A stretch of 64,000 nt of DNA. It comes from Alitta virens (taxonomy: Eukaryota; Annelida; Polychaeta; Phyllodocida; Nereididae). Position 1 is the first letter of the stretch; each line of letters starts with the position of its first letter. Both the position numbers and the translations under genes were made by a program. The stretch covers positions 9,205,374 through 9,269,373 of the forward strand of contig OW028580.1 in assembly GCA_932294295.1 (NCBI GenBank). The letters run 5' to 3'. Under the pieces are notes generated by a model. That model ran no database searches and was not told the origin of the DNA. It saw only the letters and a list, made by a program, of their open reading frames with translations. Below, in pieces: positions 38,926 through 53,017 of this stretch.

Positions 38926-39916
38926 AACCATTTTGGTTTGAATGAAAATTGAGTTTGACAATTCTGAAATGTTCGATCATTGAGTTTGACAATTCTGAAA
39001 TGTTCGATCATTGAGTTTGACTATTCTGATTTGGTCAAACATTTAGTATGACCATTCTGAGCTAATCAAACATTGAGTCCAACCATTTTGGTTTGAATGA
39101 AAATTTAGTTTGACAATTCTGAAATGTTCGATCATTGAGTTTGACTATTCTGATTTGGTCAAACATTCAGTATGACCATTCTGAATTAATCAAACATTGA
39201 GTCCAACCATTTTGGTTTGAATGAAAATTGAGTTTGACAATTCTGAAATGTTCGATCATTGAGTTTGACAATTCTGAAATGTTCGATCATTGAGTTTGAC
39301 TATTCTGATTTGGTCAAACATTTAGTATGACCATTCTGAGCTAATCAAACATTGAGTCCAACCATTTTGGTTTCATTGAAAATTGAGTTTGACAATTCTG
39401 AAATGTTCGATCATTGAGTTTGACTATTCTGATTTGGTCAAACATTTAGTATGACCATTCTGAGCTAATCAAACATTGAGTCCAACCATTTTGATTTGAA
39501 TGTACACTGACTTTGACAATTCTGAAATGATCGATTATTGAGTTTGACAATTCTGAGATTATCGATCATTGAGTTTGACTATTCTGAGTTCATCAAACAT
39601 TCAGTATGACCATTCTGTGCTAATCAAACATTGAGTCCCACCATTTTGATTTTATTGAACACTGAGTTTGACAATTCTGAAATAATCAATCATTGAGTTT
39701 GACTATTCTGAGTTGATCAAACATTCAGTATGACCTTTCTGAATTAATCAAACATTGAGTCCAACCATTTTGGTTTGAATGAAATTGAGTTTGACAATTC
39801 TGAAATGTTCGATAATTGAGTTTGACAATTCTGAAATGTTCGATCATTGAGTCTGACTATTCTGAGTTGATCAGACATTCTGTTTGACCAATCTGAGTTA
39901 ATAAAACATTCAGTCG
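38926..39916 (+). repeat. 991-bp unit, copy 1b
   Basis: Tandem partner of the preceding unit. Visible differences: AATAAAACATTC near 39900 against AATCAAACATTC near 38909, and GATCATTGAG near 39567 where copy 1a has GATCATTCAG. After it, the array returns to unmarked A-B-C-C-H modules. Confidence 0.85.
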
Positions 39917-41303
39917 AACCATTTTGGTTTGAATGAAAATTGAGTTTGACAATTCTGAAATGTTCGATCATTGAGTTTGACAATTCTGAAATGTTCGATC
40001 ATTGAGTTTGACTATTCTGATTTGGTCAAACATTTAGTATGACCATTCTGAGCTAATCAAACATTGAGTCCAACCATTTTGGTTTGAATGAAAATTGAGT
40101 TTGACAATTCTGAAATGTTCGATCATTGAGTTTGACAATTCTGAAATGTTCCATCATTGACTTTGACTATTCTGAGATGATCGATCATTGAGTCTGACTA
40201 TTCTGAGTTGATCAGACATTCTGTTTGACCAATCTGAGTTAATCAAACATTCAGTCCAACCATTTTGGTTTGATTGAAAATTGAGTTTGACAATTCTGAA
40301 ATGTTCGATCATTGAGTTTGACTATTCTGATTTGGTCAAACATTCAGTATGACCATTCTGAATTAATCAAACATTGAGTCCAACCATTTTGGTTTGAATG
40401 AAAATTGAGTTTGACAATTCTGAAATGTTCGATCATTGAGTCTGACTATTCTGAGTTGATCAGATATTCTGTTTGACCAATCTGAGTTAATCAAACATTG
40501 AGTCCAACCATTTTGGTTTGATTGAAAATTGAGTTTGACAATTCTGAAATGTTCGATCATTGAGTTTGACTATTCTGATTTGGTCAAACATTCAGTATAA
40601 CCATTCTGAATTAATCAAACATTGAGTCCAACCATTTTGGTTTGAATGAAAATTGAGTTTGACAATTCTGAAATGTTCGATCATTGAGTTTGACAATTCT
40701 GAAATGTTCGATCATTGAGTTTGACAATTCTGAGATGATCGATCATTGAGTCTGACTATTCTGAGTTGATCAGACATTCTGTTTGACCAATCTGAGTTAA
40801 TCAAACATTCAGTCCAACCATTTTGATTTGATTGAAAATTGAGTTTGACAATTCTGAAATGTTCGATCATTGAGTTTGACTATTCTGATTTGGTCAAACA
40901 TTCAGTATGACCATTCTGAGATAATCATACATTGAGTCCAACCATTTTGGTTTGAATGAAAATTGAGTTTGACAATTCTGAAATGTTCGATCATTGAGTT
41001 TGACAATTCTGAAATGTTCGATCATTGAGTTTGACAATTCTGAGATGATCGATCATTGAGTCTGACTATTCTGAGTTGATCAGACATTCTGTTTGACCAA
41101 TCTGAGTTAATCAAACATTCAGTCCAACCATTTTGGTTTGAATGAAAATTGAGTTTGACAATTCTGAAATGTTCGATCATTGAGTCTGACTATTCTGAGT
41201 TGATCAGATATTCTGTTTGACCAATCTGAGTTAATCAAACATTGAGTCCAACCATTTTGGTTTGATTGAAAATTGAGTTTGACAATTCTGATATGTTCGA
41301 TCA

Positions 41304-42690
41304 TTGAGTTTGACTATTCTGATTTGGTCAAACATTCAGTATAACCATTCTGAATTAATCAAACATTGAGTCCAACCATTTTGGTTTGAATGAAAATTGA
41401 GTTTGACAATGTTCGATCATTGAGTTTGACAATTCTGAAATGTTCGATCATTGAGTTTGACAATTCTGAGATGATCGATCATTGAGTCTGACTATTCTGA
41501 GTTGATCAGACATTCTGTTTGACCAATCTGAGTTAATCAAACATTCAGTCCAACCATTTTGGTTTGATTGAAAATTGAGTTTGACAATTCTGAAATGTTC
41601 GATCATTGAGTTTGACTATTCTGATTTGGTCAAACATTCAGTATGACCATTCTGAGATAATAATACATTGAGTCCAACCATTTTGGTTTGATTAAAAATT
41701 GAGTTTGACTATTCTGATTTGGTCAAACATTCAGTATGACCATTCTGAATTAATCAAACATTGAGTCCAACCATTTTGGTTTGAATGAAAATTGAGTTTG
41801 ACAATTCTGAAATGTTCGATCATTGAGTTTGACAATTCTGAAATGTTCGATCATTGAGTTTGACTATTCTGATTTGGTCAAACATTTAGTATGACCATTC
41901 TGAGCTAATCAAACATTGAGTCCAACCATTTTGGTTTGAATGAAAATTGAGTTTGACAATTCTGAAATGTTCGATCATTGAGTTTGACTATTCTGATTTG
42001 GTCAAACATTCAGTATGACCATTCTGAATTAATCAAACATTGAGTCCAACCATTTTGGTTTGAATGAAAATTGAGTTTGACAATTCTGAAATGTTCGATC
42101 ATTGAGTTTGACAATTCTGAAATGTTCGATCATTGAGTTTGACTATTCTGATTTGGTCAAACATTTAGTATGACCATTCTGAGCTAATCAAACATTGAGT
42201 CCAACCATTTTGGTTTGAATGAAAATTAAGTTTGACAATTCGGAAATGTTCGATCATTGAGTTTGACTATTCTGAGTTGATCAAACATTCAGTTTGACCA
42301 TTCTGAATTAATCAAACATTGAGTCCAACCATTTTGGTTTGAATGAAAATTGAGTTTGACAATTCTGAAATGTTCGATCATTGAGTTTGACTATTCTGAT
42401 TTGGTCAAACATTTAGTATGACCATTCTGAGCTAATCAAACATTGAGTCCAACCATTTTGATTTGAATGTACACTGACTTTGACAATTCTGAAATGATCG
42501 ATTATTGAGTTTGACAATTCTGAGATTATCGATCATTGAGTTTGACTATTCTGAGTTCATCAAACATTCAGTATGACCATTCTGAGCTAATCAAACATTG
42601 AGCCCAACCATTTTGATTTTATTGAACACTGAGTTTGACAATTCTGAAATAATCAATCATTGAGTTTGACTATACTGAGATGATCGATCA
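41304..42690 (+). repeat. 1,395-bp family unit, copy 1a (1,387 bp)
   Basis: From an H unit followed by an A unit with the CAGTATAACC spelling (41341) to the next such pair. It is 8 bp shorter than 45 x 31 because the C unit near 41408 reads GACAATGTTCG instead of GACAATTCTGAAATGTTCG. It carries a trimer module near 41,690, the TGTACACTGAC tag near 42,471 and GAGCCCAACC near 42,601. Confidence 0.85.
41400..41425 (+). other. C monomer with 8-bp deletion
   Basis: GACAATGTTCGATCA replaces the usual GACAATTCTGAAATGTTCG. The lost 8 bp lie between two AAT triplets, of which one remains, as expected for replication slippage. Shared with the image near 54,501-54,526 and absent from the other 1,395-bp units. 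Confidence 0.85.
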
Positions 42691-44085
42691 TTGAGTCTGA
42701 CTATTCTGATTTGGTCAAACATTCAGTATAACCATTCTGAATTAATCAAACATTGAGTCCAACCATTTTGGTTTGAATGAAAATTGAGTTTGACAATTCT
42801 GAAATGTTCGATCATTGAGTTTGACAATTCTGAAATGTTCGATCATTGAGTTTGACAATTCTGAGATGATCGATCATTGAGTCTGACTATTCTGAGTTGA
42901 TCAGACATTCTGTTTGACCAATCTGAGTTAATCAAACATTCAGTCCAACCATTTTGGTTTGATTGAAAATTGAGTTTGACAATTCTGAAATGTTCGATCA
43001 TTGAGTTTGACTATTCTGATTTGGTCAAACATTCAGTATGACCATTCTGAGATAATCATACATTGAGTCCAACCATTTTGGTTTGATTAAAAATTGAGTT
43101 TGACTATTCTGATTTGGTCAAACATTCAGTATGACCATTCTGAATTAATCAAACATTGAGTCCAACCATTTTGGTTTGAATGAAAATTGAGTTTGACAAT
43201 TCTGAAATGTTCGATCATTGAGTTTGACAATTCTGAAATGTTCGATCATTGAGTTTGACTATTCTGATTTGGTCAAACATTTAGTATGACCATTCTGAGC
43301 TAATCAAACATTGAGTCCAACCATTTTGGTTTGAATGAAAATTGAGTTTGACAATTCTGAAATGTTCGATCATTGAGTTTGACTATTCTGATTTGGTCAA
43401 ACATTCAGTATGACCATTCTGAATTAATCAAACATTGAGTCCAACCATTTTGGTTTGAATGAAAATTGAGTTTGACAATTCTGAAATGTTCGATCATTGA
43501 GTTTGACAATTCTGAAATGTTCGATCATTGAGTTTGACTATTCTGATTTGGTCAAACATTTAGTATGACCATTCTGAGCTAATCAAACATTGAGTCCAAC
43601 CATTTTGGTTTGAATGAAAATTAAGTTTGACAATTCGGAAATGTTCGATCATTGAGTTTGACTATTCTGAGTTGATCAAACATTCAGTTTGACCATTCTG
43701 AATTAATCAAACATTGAGTCCAACCATTTTGGTTTGAATGAAAATTGAGTTTGACAATTCTGAAATGTTCGATCATTGAGTTTGACTATTCTGATTTGGT
43801 CAAACATTTAGTATGACCATTCTGAGCTAATCAAACATTGAGTCCAACCATTTTGATTTGAATGTACACTGACTTTGACAATTCTGAAATGATCGATTAT
43901 TGAGTTTGACAATTCTGAGATTATCGATCATTGAGTTTGACTATTCTGAGTTCATCAAACATTCAGTATGACCATTCTGAGCTAATCAAACATTGAGTCC
44001 AACCATTTTGATTTTATTGAACACTGAGTTTGACAATTCTGAAATAATCAATCATTGAGTTTGACTATACTGAGTTGATCAAACA
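42691..44085 (+). repeat. 1,395-bp unit (45-mer), copy 1b
   Basis: Full 45 x 31 bp. It starts with an E/H mix (TTGAGTCTGAC at the front, TTTGGTC at the back) and an A unit with CAGTATAACC (42728). Its tag monomer reads GAGTCCAACC (about 43,996) where copy 1a has GAGCCCAACC. The right edge is where TATACTGAG is followed by TTGATC, not ATGATCG. Confidence 0.86.
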
Positions 44086-44889
44086 TTCAGTATGACCTTT
44101 CTGAATTAATCAAACATTAAGTCCAACTATTTTGGTTTGAATGAAATTGAGTTTGACAATTCTGAAATGTTCGATCATTGAGTTTGACAATTTTGAAATC
44201 ATCGATCAATGAGTCTGACTATTCTGAGTTGATCAGACATTCTGTTTGACCAATCTGAGTTAATCAAACATTCAGTCCAACCATTTTGGTTTGAATGAAA
44301 ATTGAGTTTGACAATTCTGAAATGTTCGATCATTGAGTTTGACAATTATGAGATGATCGATCATTGAGTCTGACTATTCTGAGTTGATCAGACATTCTGT
44401 TTGACCAATCTGAGTTAATCAAACATTCAGTCCAACCATTTTGGTTTGATTGAAAATTGAGTTTAACAATTCTGAAATGTTCTATCATTGAGTTTGACTA
44501 TTCTGATTTGGTCAAACATTCAGTATGACCATTCTGAATTAATCAAACATTGAGTCCAACCATTTTGGTTTGAATGAAATTTGAGTTTGACAATTCTGAA
44601 ATGTTCGATCATTGAGTTTGACAATTCTGAAATGTTCGATCATTGAGTTTGACTATTCTGATTTGGTCAAACATTTAGTATGACCATTCTGAGCTAATCA
44701 AACATTGAGTCCAACCATTTTGGTTTGAATGAAAATTGAGTTTGACAATTCTGAAATGTTCGATCATTGAGTTGACAATTCTGAGATGATCGATCATTGA
44801 GCTTGACTATTCTGATTTGGTCAAACATTTAGTATGACCATTCTGAGCTAATCAAACATTGAGTCCAACCATTTTGGTTTGAATGAAAA

Positions 44890-44920
44890 TTGAGTTTGAC
44901 AATTCTGAGTTGATCAAACA
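44890..44920 (+). other. Chimeric monomer (C front, I back)
   Basis: Starts TTGAGTTTGACAATTCTGA and ends TTGATCAAACA, so a C unit runs into an I unit inside the shared ATTCTGA core. One monomer has been lost from the local A-B-C-I module. The same chimera stands at 59386-59416 in the second 13.1-kb copy, so it predates that duplication. Confidence 0.85.
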
Positions 44921-47900
44921 TTCAGTATGACTATTCTGAATTAATCAAACATTGAGTCCAACCATTTTGGTTTGAATGAAAATTGAGTTTGATAATTCTG
45001 AAATGTTCGATCATTGAGTTTGACAATTCTGAGATGATCGATCATTGAGTCTGACTATTCTGAGTTGATCAAACATTCAGTATGACCATTCTGAGATAAT
45101 CATACATTGAGTCCAACCATTTTGGTTTGATTGAAAATTGAGTTTGACAATTCTGAAATGTTCGATCATTGAGTTTGACTATTCTGAGTTGATCAAACAT
45201 TCAGTATGACCATTCTGAATTAATCAAACATTGAGTCCAACCATTTTGGTTTGAATGAAAATTGAGTTTGACAATTCTGAAATGTTCGATCATTGAGTTT
45301 GACAATTCTGAGATGATCGATCATTGAGTCTTACTATTCTGAGTTGATCAGACATTCTGTTTGACCAATCTGAGTTAATCAAACATTCAGTCGAACCATT
45401 TTGGTTTGAATGAAAATTGAGTTTGACAATTCTGAAATGTTCGATCATTGAGTTTGACAATTCTGAAATGTTCGATCATTGAGTTTGACTATTCTGATTT
45501 GGTCAAACATTTAGTATGACCATTCTGAATTAATCAAACATGGAGTCCAACCATTTTGGTTTGAATGAAAATTGAGTTTGACAATTCTGAAATGTTCCAT
45601 CATTGAGTTTGACAATTCTGAGATGATTGATCATTGAGTCTGACTATTCTGAGTTGATCAGACATTCTGTTTGACCAATCTGAGTTAATCAAACAATCAG
45701 TCCAACCATTTTGGTTTGATTGAAAATTGAGTTTGACAATTCTGAAATGTTCGATCATTGAGTTTGACTATTCTGATTTGGTCAAACATTCAGTATGACC
45801 ATTCTGAATTAATCAAACATTGAGTCCAACCATTTTGGTTTGAATGAAAATTGAGTTTGACAATTCTGAAATGTTCGATCATTGAGTTTGACAATTCTGA
45901 AATGTTCGATCATTGAGTTTGACTATTCTGATTTGGTCAAACATTTAGTATGACCATTCTGAGCTAATCAAACATTGAGTCCAACCATTTTGGTTTGAAT
46001 GAAAATTGAGTTTGACAATTCTGAAATGTTCGATCATTGAGTCTGACTATTCTGAGTTGATCAGACATTCTGTTTGACCAATCTGAGTTAATCAAACATT
46101 CAGTCCAACCATTTTGGTTTGATTGAAAATTGAGTTTGACAATTCTGAAATGTTCGATCATTGAGTTTGAATATTCTGATTTGGTCAAACATTCAGTATG
46201 ACCATTCTGAATTAATCAAACATTGTGTCCAACCATTTTGGTTTGAATGAAAATTGAGTTTGACAATTCTGAAATGTTCGATCGTTGAGTTTGACAATTC
46301 TGAAATGTTCGATCATTGAGTTTGACTATTCTGATATGGTCAAACATTGAGTATGACCATTCTGAGCTAATCAAACATTGAGTCCAACCATTTTGGTTTG
46401 AATGAAAATTGAGTTTGACAATTCTGAAATGTTCGATCATTGAGTTTGACTATTCTGAGTTGATCAAACATTCAGTATGACCATTCTGAATTAATCAACC
46501 ATTGAGTCCAACCATTTTGGTTTGAATGAAAATTGAGTTTGACAATTCTGAAATGTTCGATCATTGAGTTTGACAATTCTGAGATGATCGATCATTGAGT
46601 CTGACCATTCTGAGTTGATCAGACATTCTGTTTGACCAATCTGAGTTAATCAAACATTCAGTCCAACCATTTTGGTTTGATTGAAAATTGAGTTTGACAA
46701 TTCTGAAATGTTCGATCATTGAGTTTGACTATTCTGTTTTGGTCAAACATTCAGTATGACCATTCTGAATTAATCAAACATTGAGTCCAACCATTTTGGT
46801 TTGAATGAAAATTGAGTTTGACAATTCTGAAATGTTCGATCATTGAGTTTGACAATTCGGAAATGTTCGATCATTGAGTTTGACTATTCTGAGTTGATCA
46901 AACATTCAGTATGACCATTCTGAATTAATTAAACATTGAGTCCAACCATTTTCGTTTGAATGAAAATTGAGTTTGACAATTCTGAAATGTTCGATCATTG
47001 AGTTTGACAATTCTGAGATGATCGATCATTGAGTCTGACTATTCTGAGTTGATCAAACATTCAGTATGACCATTCTGAGATAATCATACATTGAGTCCAA
47101 CCATTTTGGTTTGATTGAAAATTGAGTTTGACAATTCTGAAATGTTCGATCATTGAGTTTGACTATTCTGAGTTGATCAAACATTCAGTATGACCATTCT
47201 GAATTAATCAAACATTGAGTCCAACCATTTTGGTTTGAATGAAAATTGAGTTTGACAATTCTGAAATGTTCGATCACTGAGTTTGACAATTCTGAGATGA
47301 TCGATCATTGAGTCTGACTATTCTGAGTTGATCAGACATTCTGTTTGACCAATCTGAGTTAATCAAACATTGAGTCCAACCATTTTGGTTTGAATGAAAA
47401 TTGAGTTTGACAATTCTGAAATGTTCGATCATTGAGTTTGACTATTCTGAGTTGATCAAACATTCAGTATGACCATTCTGAGCTAATCAAACATTGAGTC
47501 CAACCATTTTGGTTTGAATGAAAATTGAGTTTGACAATTCTGAAATGTTCGATCATTGAGTTTGACAATTCTGAAATGTTCGATCATTGAGTTTGACTAT
47601 TCTGATATGGTCAAACATTGAGTATGACCATTCTGAGCTAATCAAACATTGAGTCCAACCATTTTGGTTTGAATGAAAATTGAGTTTGACAATTCTGAAA
47701 TGTTCGATCATTGAGTCTGACTATTCTGATTTGGTCAAACATTCAGTATGACCATTCTGAATTAATCAAACATTGAGTCCAACCATTTTGGTTTGAATGA
47801 AAATTGAGTTTGACAATTCTGAAATGTTCGATCATTGAGTCTGACTATTCTGAGTTGATCAGATATTCTGTTTGACCAATCTGAGTTAATCAACATTGAG

Positions 47901-50900
47901 TCCAACCATTTTGGTTTGATTGAAAATTGAGTTTGACAATTCTGAAATGTTGATCATTGAGTTTGACTATTCTGATTTGGTCAAACATTCAGTATGACCA
48001 TTCTGAATTAATCAAACATTGAGTCCAACCATTTTGGTTTGAATGAAAATTGAGTTTGACAATTCTGAAATGTTCGATCATTGAGTTTGACAATTCTGAT
48101 ATGTCCGATCATTGAGTTTGACAATTCTGAGATGATCGATCATTGAGTCTGACTATTCTGAGTTGATCAGACATTCTGTTTGACCAATCTGAGTTAATCA
48201 AACATTCAGTCCAACCATTTTGGTTTGATTGAAAATTGAGTTTGACAATTCTGAAATGTTCGATCATTGAGTTTGACTATTCTGATTTGGTCAAACATTC
48301 AGTATGACCATTCTGAGATAATCATACATTGAGTCCAACCATTTTGGTTTGATTAAAAATTGAGTTTGACTATTCTGATTTGGTCAAACATTCAGTATGA
48401 CCATTCTGAATTAATCAAACATTGAGTCCAACCATTTTGGTTTGAATGAAAATTGAGTTTGACAATTCTGAAATGTTCGATCATTGAGTTTGACAATTCT
48501 GAAATGTTCGATCATTGAGTTTGACTATTCTGATTTGGTCAAACATTTAGTATGACCATTCTGAGCTAATCAAACATTGAGTCCAACCATTTTGGTTTGA
48601 ATGAAAATTGAGTTTGACAATTCTGAAATGTTCGATCATTGAGTTTGACTATTCTGATTTGGTCAAACATTCAGTATGACCATTCTGAATTAATCAAACA
48701 TTGAGTCCAACCATTTTGGTTTGAATGAAAATTGAGTTTGACAATTCTGAAATGTTCGATCATTGAGTTTGACAATTCTGAAATGCTCGATCATTGAGTT
48801 TGACTATTCTGATTTGGTCAAACATTTAGTATGACCATTCTGAGCTAATCAAACATTGAGTCCAACCATTTTGGTTTGAATGAAAATTGAGTTTGACAAT
48901 TCGGAAATGTTCGATCATTGAGTTTGACTATTCTGAGTTGATCAAACATTCAGTATGACCATTCTGAATTAATCAAACATTGAGTCCAACCATTTTGGTT
49001 TGAATGAAAATTGAGTTTCACAATTCTGAAAAGTTCGATCATTGAGTTTGACAATTCTGAGATGATCGATCATTGAGTCTGACTATTCTGAGTTGATCAA
49101 ACATTCAGTATGACCATTCTGAGATAATCATACATTGAGTCCAACCATTTTGGTTTGATTAAAAATTGAGTTTGACTATTTTGATTTGGTCAAACATTCA
49201 GTATGACCATTCTGAATTAATCAAACATTGAGTCCAACCATTTTGGTTTGAATGAAAATTGAGTTTGACAATTCTGAAATGTTCGATCATTGAGTTTGAC
49301 AATTCTGAAATGTTCGATCATTGAGTTTGACTATTCTGATTTGGTCAAACATTTAGTATGACCATTCTGAGCTAATCAAACATTGAGTCCAACCATTTTG
49401 GTTTTTTGAATGAAAATTTAGTTTGACAATTCTGAAATGTTCGATCATTGAGTTTGACTATTCTGAGTTGATCAAACATTCAGTATGACCATTCTGAATT
49501 AATCAAACATTGAGTCCAACCATTTTGGTTTGAATGAAAATTGAGTTTGACAATTCTGAAATGTTCGATCATTGAGTTTGACAATTCGGAGATGATCGAT
49601 CATTGAGTCTGACTATTCTGAGTTGATCAAACATTCAGTATGACCATTCTGAGAGAATCATACATTGAGTCCAACCATTTTGGTTTCATTGAAAATTGAG
49701 TTTGACAATTCTGAAATGTTCGATCATTGAGTTTGACTATTCTGATTTGGTCAAACATTTAGTATGACCATTCTGAGCTAATCAAACATTGAGTCCAACC
49801 ATTTTGATTTGAATGTACACTGTCTTTGACAATTCTGAAATGATCGATTATTGAGTTTGACAATTCTGAGATTATCGATCATTGAGTTTGACTATTCTGA
49901 GTTCATCAAACATTCAGTATGACCATTCTGAGCTAATCAAACATTGAGTCCCACCATTTTGATTTTATTGAACACTGAGTTTGACAATTCTGAAATAATC
50001 AATCATTGAGTTTGACTATTCTGAGTTGATCAAACATTCAGAATGACCTTTCTGAATTAATCAAACATAGAGTCCAACCATTTTGGTTTGAATGAGATTG
50101 AGTTTGACAATTCTGAAATGTTCGATCATTGAGTTTGACAATTCTGAAATGTTCGATCATTGAGTATGACAATTCTGAGATGATCGATCATTGAGTTTGA
50201 CTATTCTGATTTGGTCAAACATTCAGTATGACCATTCTGAATTAATCAAACATTGAGTCCAACCATTTTGGTTTGAATGAAAATTGAGTTTGACAATTCT
50301 GAAATGTTCGATCATTGAGTCTGACTATTCTGAGTTGATCAGACATTCTGTTTGACCAATCTGAGTTAATCAAACATTGAGTCCAACCATTTTGGTTTGA
50401 TTGAAAATTGAGTTTGACAATTCTGAAGTGTTCGATCATTGAGTTTGACTATTCTGATTTGGTCAAACATTCAGTATGACCATTCTGAATTAATCAAACA
50501 TTGAGTCCAACCATTTTGGTTTGAATGAAAATTGAGTTTGACAATTCTGAAATGTTTGATCATTGAGTTTGACAATTCTGAAATGTTCGATCATTGAGTT
50601 TGACAATTCTGAGATGATCGATCATTGAGTCTGACTATTCTGAGTTAATCAAACATTGAGTCCAACCATTTTGGTTTGATTGAAAATTGAGTTTGACAAT
50701 TCAGAAATGTTCGATCATTGAGTTTGACTATTCTGATTTGGTCAAACATTCAGTATGACCATTCTGAATTAATCAAACATTGAGTCCAACCATTTTGGTT
50801 TGAATGAAAATTGAGTTTCACAATTCTGAAATGTTCGATCATTGAGTTTGACAATTCTGAGATGATCGATCATTGAGTCTGACTATTCTGAGTTGATCAA

Positions 50901-51035
50901 ACATTCAGTATGACCATTCTGAGATAATCATACATTGAGTCCAACCATTTTGGTTTGATTAAAAATTGAGTTTGACTATTTTGATTTGGTCAAACATTCA
51001 GTATGACCATTCTGAATTAATCAAACATTGAGTCC

Positions 51036-52026
51036 AACCATTTTGGTTTGAATGAAAATTGAGTTTGACAATTCTGAAATGTTCGATCATTGAGTTTGAC
51101 AATTCTGAAATGTTCGATCATTGAGTTTGACTATTCTGATTTGGTCAAACATTTAGTATGACCATTCTGAGCTAATCAAACATTGAGTCCAACCATTTTG
51201 GTTTGAATGAAAATTTAGTTTGACAATTCTGAAATGTTCGATCATTGAGTTTGACTATTCTGATTTGGTCAAACATTCAGTATGACCATTCTGAATTAAT
51301 CAAACATTGAGTCCAACCATTTTGGTTTGAATGAAAATTGAGTTTGACAATTCTGAAATGTTCGATCATTGAGTTTGACAATTCTGAAATGTTCGATCAT
51401 TGAGTTTGACTATTCTGATTTGGTCAAACATTTAGTATGACCATTCTGAGCTAATCAAACATTGAGTCCAACCATTTTGGTTTCATTGAAAATTGAGTTT
51501 GACAATTCTGAAATGTTCGATCATTGAGTTTGACTATTCTGATTTGGTCAAACATTTAGTATGACCATTCTGAGCTAATCAAACATTGAGTCCAACCATT
51601 TTGATTTGAATGTACACTGACTTTGACAATTCTGAAATGATCGATTATTGAGTTTGACAATTCTGAGATTATCGATCATTCAGTTTGACTATTCTGAGTT
51701 CATCAAACATTCAGTATGACCATTCTGTGCTAATCAAACATTGAGTCCCACCATTTTGATTTTATTGAACACTGAGTTTGACAATTCTGAAATAATCAAT
51801 CATTGAGTTTGACTATTCTGAGTTGATCAAACATTCAGTATGACCTTTCTGAATTAATCAAACATTGAGTCCAACCATTTTGGTTTGAATGAAATTGAGT
51901 TTGACAATTCTGAAATGTTCGATAATTGAGTTTGACAATTCTGAAATGTTCGATCATTGAGTCTGACTATTCTGAGTTGATCAGACATTCTGTTTGACCA
52001 ATCTGAGTTAATCAAACATTCAGTCG
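51036..52026 (+). repeat. 991-bp unit, copy 2a
   Basis: Image of copy 1a at +13,101, including the GATCATTCAG spelling near 51668 that separates the a and b units. The pair existed before the 13.1-kb duplication. Confidence 0.85.
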
Positions 52027-53017
52027 AACCATTTTGGTTTGAATGAAAATTGAGTTTGACAATTCTGAAATGTTCGATCATTGAGTTTGACAATTCTGAA
52101 ATGTTCGATCATTGAGTTTGACTATTCTGATTTGGTCAAACATTTAGTATGACCATTCTGAGCTAATCAAACATTGAGTCCAACCATTTTGGTTTGAATG
52201 AAAATTTAGTTTGACAATTCTGAAATGTTCGATCATTGAGTTTGACTATTCTGATTTGGTCAAACATTCAGTATGACCATTCTGAATTAATCAAACATTG
52301 AGTCCAACCATTTTGGTTTGAATGAAAATTGAGTTTGACAATTCTGAAATGTTCGATCATTGAGTTTGACAATTCTGAAATGTTCGATCATTGAGTTTGA
52401 CTATTCTGATTTGGTCAAACATTTAGTATGACCATTCTGAGCTAATCAAACATTGAGTCCAACCATTTTGGTTTCATTGAAAATTGAGTTTGACAATTCT
52501 GAAATGTTCGATCATTGAGTTTGACTATTCTGATTTGGTCAAACATTTAGTATGACCATTCTGAGCTAATCAAACATTGAGTCCAACCATTTTGATTTGA
52601 ATGTACACTGACTTTGACAATTCTGAAATGATCGATTATTGAGTTTGACAATTCTGAGATTATCGATCATTGAGTTTGACTATTCTGAGTTCATCAAACA
52701 TTCAGTATGACCATTCTGTGCTAATCAAACATTGAGTCCCACCATTTTGATTTTATTGAACACTGAGTTTGACAATTCTGAAATAATCAATCATTGAGTT
52801 TGACTATTCTGAGTTGATCAAACATTCAGTATGACCTTTCTGAATTAATCAAACATTGAGTCCAACCATTTTGGTTTGAATGAAATTGAGTTTGACAATT
52901 CTGAAATGTTCGATAATTGAGTTTGACAATTCTGAAATGTTCGATCATTGAGTCTGACTATTCTGAGTTGATCAGACATTCTGTTTGACCAATCTGAGTT
53001 AATAAAACATTCAGTCG
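52027..53017 (+). repeat. 991-bp unit, copy 2b
   Basis: Image of copy 1b at +13,101, keeping the AATAAAACATTC change near 53001. The pair is stable in number between the two 13.1-kb copies, unlike the 1,395-bp unit. Confidence 0.85.

Larger units (their letters stand above)
34259..47359 (+). repeat. 13,101-bp unit, copy 1 of a tandem duplication
   Basis: Matches the following sequence at +13,101, and at +14,496 beyond the internal expansion. The length equals 423 monomers minus 12 bp. I can assign the 12 bp: 1-bp losses near 34788, 34849, 36993, 38791, 39783, 44150 and 44773, an 8-bp loss near 41408 and a 3-bp gain near 36301. It contains two 991-bp units, two 1,395-bp units, trimer modules lacking C, and five copies of a diverged tag (36.7, 38.5, 39.5, 42.5 and 43.9 kb). 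Confidence 0.92.
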
